Source of the DNA: Lachnospiraceae bacterium
GTDB lineage: Bacteria; Bacillota; Clostridia; Lachnospirales; Lachnospiraceae
Length of the DNA stretch: 5,271 nt
NCBI GenBank assembly: GCA_017412265.1
Contig: JAFPYK010000249.1
Location: 1 to 5,271, forward strand
Direction: 5' to 3'
The notes beneath the pieces are model-generated. The model was not told the DNA's origin. It ran no database searches and worked only from the letters and a program-made list of their open reading frames with translations. Each line of letters opens with the position of its first letter. Position 1 is the stretch's first letter. The translations under genes and the position numbers were made by a program. Positions 1-5,271 of this stretch are shown piece by piece.

Positions 1-211
1 CGTCATTGATCGCGTCCTCATAGAAGAAGCCCTTGCCGTACATCTTCTCGATCATCTTTCTGGGAGCCTTGCCCTTACGGAAGCCGGGAAGGCTGATCTT
101 GGATCTATTCTTCAGATAAGCTCTCTGACAGGCTGCCTCAAATTCTTCCGCAGACACTTCAAAAGTAAGCTTCGCCATGTTCTTCTCTAACTTTTCCACT
201 TTTACGCTCAT
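1..211 (-). CDS. tig: Trigger factor, N-terminal ribosome-binding part (partial, runs off left edge)
   Basis: Trigger factor is a cytosolic, ribosome-associated chaperone and peptidyl-prolyl isomerase that meets nascent chains at the exit tunnel beside protein L23. Only the first 70 residues are visible, all in the N-terminal ribosome-binding domain. The translation starts MSVKVEKLEKNMAKLTFEV and carries the family signature GFRKGKAP at residues 43-50. This is the same position as the ribosome-docking GFRK loop (43-46) of the E. coli protein, which supports the ATG at 209-211 as the start. A later in-frame ATG at 176-178 would remove the first beta strand and has a poorer ribosome binding site. 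The gene follows glmM on the same strand after a 96-bp gap with its own promoter. The PPIase and C-terminal chaperone domains lie outside the window. In many Clostridia tig is followed by clpP and clpX, which cannot be checked here. Confidence 0.96.
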   Translation of the reverse strand, partial: MSVKVEKLEKNMAKLTFEVSAEEFEAACQRAYLKNRSKISLPGFRKGKAPRKMIEKMYGKGFFYEDAIND

Positions 212-219
212 GCTAAAAA

Positions 220-229
220 TCCTCTCTCA
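220..229 (-). promoter_or_regulatory. Ribosome binding site of tig
   Basis: On the minus strand the sequence AGAGAGGA lies about 8-10 nt before the ATG at 211-209. This is a purine-rich Shine-Dalgarno match at normal spacing. It favours this start over the internal ATG at 178-176, which has only a weak AGAGAAG upstream. Confidence 0.75.
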
Positions 230-253
230 TTTCATGCGCTGAACATCTCTGCG

Positions 254-271
254 CTATTGTCCGACAAATAG
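254..271 (-). repeat. Near-palindrome at the predicted tig transcription start
   Basis: Read on the minus strand, 271-254 is CTATTTGTCGGACAATAG. The outer arms CTATT and AATAG are perfect complements. The inner TTGTC and GACAA are also complements around a single G, offset by one base. It begins two bases after the -10 box, so it covers the expected transcription start (about 267-269) and the first bases of the mRNA. It could be an operator or a small 5' stem in the transcript, or chance. No known regulator site was recognised; it matches neither CIRCE nor a CtsR box. Confidence 0.35.
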
Positions 272-273
272 TT

Positions 274-303
274 ATTATAACATATTCAATCGGTCTGTGT
301 AAA
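274..303 (-). promoter_or_regulatory. Sigma-A type promoter for tig
   Basis: On the minus strand there is a perfect -10 box TATAAT at 279-274, preceded by TGT (282-280), which makes an extended -10. A -35 box TTTACA lies at 303-298, matching TTGACA at five of six positions, with an 18-bp spacer. The -35 box starts only four bases after the glmM stop codon. The predicted start near 267-269 gives a leader of roughly 56 nt. The surrounding DNA is AT-rich compared with the genes. No terminator was seen between glmM and this promoter, so some read-through from glmM may add to tig expression. Confidence 0.85.
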
Positions 304-307
304 GCAT

Positions 308-1666
308 TTATTCGGCTTCGTGCCCTCTCGCCTTGATGACGTCGACGACTTCATAGACATACTTCCTGCACTCTTCCTCGGTAGGCGCTTCTACCATGAC
401 GCGGATCACCGGCTCGGTCCCGCTCTCACGGACCAGGATGCGGCCTTCGGTCCCGAGGGCCTCGGCGACGCGCTCGGTGGCCTTGACGACCTCTTCGTCT
501 GCCCTGGCCTCCGGCTTGCTCTTGACACGCACATTCACCAGCAGCTGCGGATAGATCTTCAGGTCGCGCAGCAGCACCGACAGCTTGCTCTTCTTCTCAA
601 GCATGACCTCCATGATCTTCAGGGACGTCAGGATGCCGTCGCCGGTGGTGGCGTATTTGCGGAAAATGATATGGCCGGACTGCTCTCCGCCTAACGTGAA
701 GTTGTTCTCCAGCATATTCTCGTAGACATACTTGTCGCCGACCTTTGTCTTCTCGTAGCGGATACCCGCCGCGTCAAATGCCTTGTACAGGCCGATGTTG
801 GACATGACGGTTGTCACGACGGTGTCGCCTTCGAGCTCGCCGCATTCCTTCAGGTAGCAGCCGCACAGGTAAAGGATGCGGTCGCCGTCCACGACGTTGC
901 CCTGGTCATCCACACACATGCAGCGGTCGGCGTCTCCGTCATAGGCAAATCCGATGTCCAGGCCCTTCTCCTTCACAAATGCCTGAAGCACCTCGATATG
1001 CGTCGATCCGGCATTGCGGTTGATGTTCGTGCCGTCCGGCTCCGCGTTGATCACATAGGTCTTCGCGCCGAGCGCGTCAAACAGGCTCTTCGCGATCATC
1101 CAGGAGGAGCCGTTCGCGCAGTCTAAGCCGACCTTGATCCCCTCATAGGAACGGGTCACCAGCGTCATGAGGTACCCCATATAGCGGTTGCGGCCCATGA
1201 TGTAGTCCACCGTGCGGCCGATCTGTTCCTTCCTTGCCAGAGGGATGGAATCCTCCGGAGCGTCGATATAATCCTCCACCAGCGCCTCGACCGCGGCATC
1301 CATCTTCTGCCCGGTACCGCTGATGAGCTTCAGCCCGTTGTCATAGAACGGGTTGTGGCTTGCGGAGATCATCACGCCGCAGTCAAAATTCTCGGTTCTC
1401 GCGATATAAGCCACGCTGGGCGTCGTCGTCACATGAAGCAGATACGCATCCGCGCCGCTGGCCGTGATGCCCGCCGAAAGCGCGTACTCGAACATATAGC
1501 TGGACTTTCTGGTATCCTTGCCGATCACGATCTTGGCATGTCCGCCGTCCTCATGCTTCTGGTTGAAATAATAGCCCAGGAACCGGCCTACCTTGTAGGC
1601 ATGCATCGCGGTGAGATTCACATTGGCCTCTCCGCGGAATCCGTCTGTTCCGAAATATCTACCCAT
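308..1666 (-). CDS. glmM: Phosphoglucosamine mutase
   Basis: This cytosolic enzyme converts glucosamine-6-phosphate to glucosamine-1-phosphate, the step between GlmS and GlmU on the way to UDP-GlcNAc, peptidoglycan and other amino-sugar polymers. The 452-residue product has the usual family length (about 445-450). It shows all four alpha-D-phosphohexomutase signatures: N-terminal GTDGFRG (6-12); the phosphoserine loop SASHNP (101-106, catalytic serine most likely S103); the Mg-binding loop DGDADR (243-248); and the sugar loop GGEQSGH (326-332). The C-terminal phosphate-binding loop RESGTEP is at 413-419. The GEQSGH form points to GlmM rather than a phosphomannomutase or phosphoglucomutase, which usually have GEMSGH. 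The ATG at 1666-1664 has a good ribosome binding site and places GTDG at the normal distance from the N-terminus; the stop is TAA at 310-308. Upstream is purL, separated by a terminator, rather than the cdaA-cdaR genes that precede glmM in many Firmicutes. A second GlmM-like copy elsewhere is possible. Confidence 0.96.
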   Translation of the reverse strand: MGRYFGTDGFRGEANVNLTAMHAYKVGRFLGYYFNQKHEDGGHAKIVIGKDTRKSSYMFEYALSAGITASGADAYLLHVTTTPSVAYIARTENFDCGVMISASHNPFYDNGLKLISGTGQKMDAAVEALVEDYIDAPEDSIPLARKEQIGRTVDYIMGRNRYMGYLMTLVTRSYEGIKVGLDCANGSSWMIAKSLFDALGAKTYVINAEPDGTNINRNAGSTHIEVLQAFVKEKGLDIGFAYDGDADRCMCVDDQGNVVDGDRILYLCGCYLKECGELEGDTVVTTVMSNIGLYKAFDAAGIRYEKTKVGDKYVYENMLENNFTLGGEQSGHIIFRKYATTGDGILTSLKIMEVMLEKKSKLSVLLRDLKIYPQLLVNVRVKSKPEARADEEVVKATERVAEALGTEGRILVRESGTEPVIRVMVEAPTEEECRKYVYEVVDVIKARGHEAE

Positions 1667-1675
1667 GGATGAAAA

Positions 1676-1682
1676 CTCCTTT
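1676..1682 (-). promoter_or_regulatory. Ribosome binding site of glmM
   Basis: AAAGGAG on the minus strand is a near-perfect Shine-Dalgarno sequence, nine bases before the ATG at 1666-1664. It fixes the glmM start. Confidence 0.9.
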
Positions 1683-1705
1683 GTCTGAATTCTTCTTCAT
1701 AAACC

Positions 1706-1739
1706 GGATCCGTGCCTGTGCCCTTCACAGAGAGGATCC
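1706..1739 (-). other. Possible two-part stem-loop in the glmM leader
   Basis: Two copies of the self-complementary hexamer GGATCC (1734-1739 and 1706-1711) flank a second inverted repeat. That repeat is CTGTG (1730-1726), loop AAGGG, CACAG (1720-1716) on the minus strand. Together they could form a hairpin with a 6-bp outer stem, a small 3/4-nt internal loop, a 5-bp inner stem and a 5-nt loop. It lies after the purL terminator and about 24 bases before the glmM ribosome binding site. No known riboswitch was recognised, and the structure may be chance. No convincing -10/-35 pair for glmM was found in this gap. Confidence 0.35.
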
Positions 1740-1740
1740 A

Positions 1741-1775
1741 TATAAAAATGGCGGGTAAGCGATTCTTACCCGCCA
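1741..1775 (-). terminator. Intrinsic terminator of purL
   Basis: On the minus strand the perfect 10-bp arms GGCGGGTAAG (1774-1765) and CTTACCCGCC (1759-1750) surround a 5-nt loop AATCG. One more A-T pair closes the base. The 3' arm is followed by ATTTTTATA, which gives the U-tract. The hairpin begins 52 bases after the purL stop codon and points the right way to end purL transcription. The plus strand has no T-tract after the hairpin, so it works in one direction only. Confidence 0.93.
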
Positions 1776-1826
1776 ACTATCTTACCATAAGGTTGTCCAA
1801 TTGAACAGACCCAATTCTCAGTGTCC

Positions 1827-4800
1827 TCAGTCTCTGAAGTACGCGACGCCGGATTCGAAGACGTGCTGGTTCTGCTCTCCTGTGATGTTGAGCGCCACGC
1901 CCGCGCCTCGTCTCTCCGAATGAGCCATCTTGCCGAGCACGCGGCCGTCCGGGCTCGTGATGCCCTCGATGGCCTGATACGATCCGTTCGGATTATAATC
2001 TTCATCCATCGTCGGCCTGCCGGAGAGGTCCACATACTGCGTCGCGATCTGCCCGTTCTCGGCAAGCTTCTTTAACCACGCGTCATTTGCCACGAAGCGT
2101 CCCTCGCCGTGAGACGCGGGGATCGCATAGACACCGCCGAGCTCTGCCTTCGCAAACCAGGGAGATTTGTTGGAAACCACCTTGGTGTAGACCGATTTGG
2201 AGATGTGCCGGCCGATATGGTTGGTCGTGAGCGTCGGGCTGTCCGGGGTCAGCTCGCGGATCTCGCCGAAGGGCACCAGACCGAGCTTGATCAGCGCCTG
2301 GAAGCCGTTGCAGATACCGAGCGCCAGGCCGTCTCTCTCCTTCAGCAGGCGGTTCACCGCCTCCTTCAGCCGCTCATTGCGAAAAGCCGTCGCGATGAAT
2401 TTGCCGGAGCCGTCCGGCTCGTCGCCCGCGGAGAAGCCGCCCGGGAACATCAGGATCTGTGCCTGGTCGATGGCCTTCTCAAATGCCTCGACCGACGCAG
2501 GGATATCCTCCGGCACGGTATTGCGGAAGACCACGGTCTCGACGTCCGCACCCGCCGCGGCAAATGCCTTCGCACTGTCATACTCGCAGTTGGTCCCCGG
2601 GAAGACCGGGATAAACACCTTCGGGCGCGCCATTTTATGCCTGCAGACATAGATCTTCTTCTCTGCGTAGAGGACGTTGTCGATCTCCTGCTTCTTCACG
2701 CCGGACTGCGTCGGGAAGACCTTCTCCAGCGGCTTCTTCCAGGTGCGAAGCGCCTCCTCCTGCGAGATCTTCATCTCACCCCAGACAAATGCACCGTCGT
2801 CCGTTACTTCACCGATCACCCGGTGAGCCGCACAGATCTTCTCGAGATTCTCCGGGTCGACCGCGCACACGATCGCGCCGTAAGCAGGCTCGAACAGGTC
2901 CTTCCGGCTGACTGCGTCCTCATAAAGGTGGACACCGAGTCCGTTGCCGAAGGCCATGTGGCTCACAGCCTCGCAGAGGCCGCCGAAGCCGACCGCATAA
3001 GCAGACGCGAACACACCGTCACGAGACAGTGCGGTGATCTCGTCATACAGGGCCATCATCTTCTCATAATCCGGCAGATCGTAAGCGTCCCGGATCACCG
3101 GGAATTCCACCAGAACCTGCCCCGCAGCCTTGAGCTCCGTGCTCACCACTTCGGACAGGCGGCCGACCTCCACCGCAAAGGAAACCAGCGTCGGAGGCAC
3201 GTCGATCTCGTTAAAGGAGCCGGACATCGAATCCTTGCCGCCGATGGAAGGAAGCCCCAGGCGGATCTGCGCCTCATAGGCTCCCAGCAGGGCAGCCAGC
3301 GGCTCGCCCCAGCGCGCAGGATCCTGCGTCATGCGCTCGAAATACTCCTGGAAGGTGAATCGGATCTTATGATAATCTCCGCCGGCCGCGACGATCTTCG
3401 CGACGGAGGACAACACCGCGTAAGCAGCCCCGTGATAAGGGCTCCAGGACGACAGATAAGGGTCAAATCCGTAGCTCATCCGGGTCACCGCGTCACAGGT
3501 GCCGGAAAGCACCGGAAGCTTCGCAGTCATCGTCTGAATCGGACTTAACTGGTACTTGCCGCCGTAAGGCATCGTGACGGTCGCGGCGCCGATCGAGGAG
3601 TCGAAACGCTCCACCAGTCCCTTCTGCGAGCACACATTGAGATCCGCCAGGGTGCTAAGCCACTGCTCTCTGACGTCTGCTTCCGCCTCGACGTCAAAAT
3701 AATCTTTATCTTCGGGGGTTCTCACGCGCACCGTCGTCTCCTGATGCGCCCCGTTGGTATCCAGGAAAGCACGGGAGAGGTTCACGATCTCCTTGCCTCT
3801 CCAGTACATGACAAGGCGGGGCTCCGCCATAACCTCTGCGGCCACGACCGCTTCCAGGTTCTCTTCCGCCGCGTAGCCAAGCATCTTCTCCACGTCTTCC
3901 GGAGCGACAACCACGGCCATGCGCTCCTGGGATTCCGAGATCGCAAGCTCGGTGCCGTCCAGGCCCGCATACTTCTTCGGCACACGGTCCAGGTAGATGT
4001 GCAGGCCGTCCGCCAGCTCACCGATCGCGACCGAGACACCGCCCGCGCCGAAATCATTGCACTTCTTGATCAGCTTCGTCACTTCACTGCGGCGGAACAG
4101 GCGCTGGATCTTGCGCTCCGTCGGGGCATTTCCCTTCTGGACCTCCGCGCCGCAGGTATCGATCGAGGTATCGGTGTGGGCCTTGGAGGAGCCGGTGGCG
4201 CCGCCGCAGCCGTCACGCCCGGTGCGCCCGCCGATGAGGATGATCTGGTCGCCGGGATCGGAATCGGCACGGATGACATTTGCCCTCGGGGCGGCTCCCA
4301 TCACCGCGCCGATCTCCATGCGCTTCGCGACATAGTTCGGATGATAGACTTCATGCACATAACCCGTGGCAAGGCCGATCTGGTTGCCGTAGGAGCTGTA
4401 GCCCTGGGCTGCGCCGGTCGTGATCTTGCGCTGCGGGAGCTTCCCGTGAAGCGTCTGGGACAGCGGGAGCGTCGGATCTGCCGATCCGGTGATACGCATG
4501 GCCTGATAGACATAGCCTCTGCCGGAGAGCGGGTCGCGGATCGCGCCGCCGAGGCAGGTCGCCGCGCCGCCGAAGGGTTCGATCTCTGTCGGGTGGTTGT
4601 GCGTCTCATTCTTAAAGAATACGAGCCACTCTTCTGTCTTGCCGTCGATCTCGACCGGCACGACGATCGAGCAGGCGTTGATCTCGTCAGACACCTCGAG
4701 ATCTTCCAGCTTGCCCTCGGCTCTCAGCTTCTTCATACCCATGGTGGCGATATCCATCAGGGAGATGTATTTGTCCGATCTTCCGCGTGCAAATGGCTCG

Positions 4801-5271
4801 CGGTCCGCAAGGTAGCGCTCGTAGGTGCGGCGGATCGGCTCGGTATAACGGCCCTCGTCAAAACTCACGTCCGTCAGTTCGGTCAGGAACGTCGTGTGGC
4901 GGCAGTGATCGGACCAGTAGGTGTCAAGCACGCGGATCTCCGTCATCGTGGGATCGCGGTGCTCCTCCTCGCGGTAATACCGGCGGATATGTTCAAAATC
5001 CTTGAGCGTCATGGCAAGGCTCAGGGAACGGTAGAGCTCTTCAAATGAATCCTGATCCATGCTGCAGAAGTCTTCGACAATCATGACATCCGGAGCATCG
5101 GCATAGTCCGCCCGCAGGGTCTCCGGCTTCTTCTCATCGGTCTCTCTGGAATCGACCGGGTTGATGCAGTAAGCCTTGATATGCTCGAACTCATCCTCCG
5201 TCAGGTCCCCGTCAAGCACATAGGTAGTCGCAGAGCGGATCAGCGGCGTCTCCTCGCTGTTTAACAGCTTC
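1827..5271 (-). CDS. purL: Phosphoribosylformylglycinamidine synthase, single-chain clostridial type (5' end beyond right edge)
   Basis: FGAM synthase makes formylglycinamidine ribonucleotide from FGAR, glutamine and ATP, the fourth step of purine synthesis in the cytosol. 1147 codons are visible, numbered here from the Lys codon at 5270-5268. The frame is open to the edge; the GTG at 5219 is an internal valine, not the start, because family-like sequence (SATTYVLDGDLT) spans it. About 100 N-terminal residues are probably missing. In order: WSDHCRHTTF (119-128), ETHNHP (222-227), the glycine-rich DFGAGG (406-411), SESQERM (445-451), then the second synthase half with GGKDSM (677-682). A class I glutamine amidotransferase domain starts near residue 880: FPGTNCEYD (890-898), FPGGFSAGDE (942-951), nucleophile elbow GICNGFQ with Cys987 (codon 2312-2310), and His1117/Glu1119 in AHSER completing the triad. 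Fusion of synthase and glutaminase means no separate PurQ or PurS is needed. The gene ends in TGA, followed by a strong terminator. No frameshift was seen. Confidence 0.97.
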   Translation of the reverse strand, partial: KLLNSEETPLIRSATTYVLDGDLTEDEFEHIKAYCINPVDSRETDEKKPETLRADYADAPDVMIVEDFCSMDQDSFEELYRSLSLAMTLKDFEHIRRYYREEEHRDPTMTEIRVLDTYWSDHCRHTTFLTELTDVSFDEGRYTEPIRRTYERYLADREPFARGRSDKYISLMDIATMGMKKLRAEGKLEDLEVSDEINACSIVVPVEIDGKTEEWLVFFKNETHNHPTEIEPFGGAATCLGGAIRDPLSGRGYVYQAMRITGSADPTLPLSQTLHGKLPQRKITTGAAQGYSSYGNQIGLATGYVHEVYHPNYVAKRMEIGAVMGAAPRANVIRADSDPGDQIILIGGRTGRDGCGGATGSSKAHTDTSIDTCGAEVQKGNAPTERKIQRLFRRSEVTKLIKKCNDFGAGGVSVAIGELADGLHIYLDRVPKKYAGLDGTELAISESQERMAVVVAPEDVEKMLGYAAEENLEAVVAAEVMAEPRLVMYWRGKEIVNLSRAFLDTNGAHQETTVRVRTPEDKDYFDVEAEADVREQWLSTLADLNVCSQKGLVERFDSSIGAATVTMPYGGKYQLSPIQTMTAKLPVLSGTCDAVTRMSYGFDPYLSSWSPYHGAAYAVLSSVAKIVAAGGDYHKIRFTFQEYFERMTQDPARWGEPLAALLGAYEAQIRLGLPSIGGKDSMSGSFNEIDVPPTLVSFAVEVGRLSEVVSTELKAAGQVLVEFPVIRDAYDLPDYEKMMALYDEITALSRDGVFASAYAVGFGGLCEAVSHMAFGNGLGVHLYEDAVSRKDLFEPAYGAIVCAVDPENLEKICAAHRVIGEVTDDGAFVWGEMKISQEEALRTWKKPLEKVFPTQSGVKKQEIDNVLYAEKKIYVCRHKMARPKVFIPVFPGTNCEYDSAKAFAAAGADVETVVFRNTVPEDIPASVEAFEKAIDQAQILMFPGGFSAGDEPDGSGKFIATAFRNERLKEAVNRLLKERDGLALGICNGFQALIKLGLVPFGEIRELTPDSPTLTTNHIGRHISKSVYTKVVSNKSPWFAKAELGGVYAIPASHGEGRFVANDAWLKKLAENGQIATQYVDLSGRPTMDEDYNPNGSYQAIEGITSPDGRVLGKMAHSERRGAGVALNITGEQNQHVFESGVAYFRD

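Noticed and set aside
213..235. Tiny open frames in the tig leader (ATG AAA TGA, and a five-codon frame that includes the ribosome binding site)
   Set aside because: They are too short, have no ribosome binding site of their own, and show no leader-peptide pattern; chance ATGs explain them.
235..255. Direct repeat TGCGCT (235-240 and 250-255) in the tig leader
   Set aside because: Only six bases, partly self-complementary through GCGC, and without a third copy or a known binding protein; likely chance.
320..1672. Plus-strand open frames of 70-124 codons opposite glmM
   Set aside because: All are antisense to conserved GlmM motifs and have the composition of reverse-strand shadows.
2629..2633. 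Internal ATG near 2633 as a separate start for a free PurQ-like glutaminase
   Set aside because: The Met falls at the synthase-glutaminase domain boundary, but there is no convincing ribosome binding site, and the frame is continuous as expected for the fused enzyme.
2109..3548. Open frame of 479 codons on the plus strand, opposite purL
   Set aside because: It is fully antisense to the conserved purL domains, its translation is rich in Arg, His and Leu as expected from the reverse of GC-rich codons, and it has no recognisable motif.
3744..5048. Open frame of 434 codons on the plus strand, opposite purL
   Set aside because: It is also antisense to the conserved synthase motifs, has the same shadow composition, and shows no recognisable domain.
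5217..5219. GTG as the start codon of purL
   Set aside because: The frame continues upstream to the window edge with plausible PurL sequence, no ribosome binding site precedes the GTG, and a start here would omit the conserved N-terminal region.

Overview
The window is an ordinary stretch of core chromosome. All three genes lie on the minus strand, so transcription runs from high to low coordinates: purL (5' end beyond the right edge), then glmM (complete), then tig (only its start, running off the left edge). The protein sequences, the single long clostridial-type PurL with a fused glutaminase domain, the AGGAG-type ribosome binding sites and the fairly GC-rich coding DNA suggest a Clostridia member, probably Lachnospiraceae. 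This placement is made from sequence style and recall, not from a search.

Layout from right to left. Positions 5271-1827 hold purL (phosphoribosylformylglycinamidine synthase, purine step 4), open to the window edge and ending in TGA. Positions 1826-1667 are a 160-bp intergenic gap. It holds a strong intrinsic terminator for purL (1741-1775), a possible stem-loop (1706-1739) and the glmM ribosome binding site. Positions 1666-308 hold glmM (phosphoglucosamine mutase), with all four active-site motifs intact. Positions 307-212 form a 96-bp AT-rich gap with a near-consensus promoter for tig and a small near-palindrome at the predicted transcription start. Positions 211-1 encode the first 70 residues of trigger factor.

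The genes serve three separate housekeeping jobs: purine synthesis, supply of glucosamine-1-phosphate for UDP-GlcNAc and the cell wall, and folding of nascent proteins. The terminator after purL and the dedicated promoter before tig suggest they are not one tight operon. No promoter could be firmly assigned to glmM. There are no mobile elements, RNA genes, CRISPR arrays or signs of horizontal transfer. I found no evidence of an undescribed system; the most interesting items are modest regulatory structures and gene-order points.
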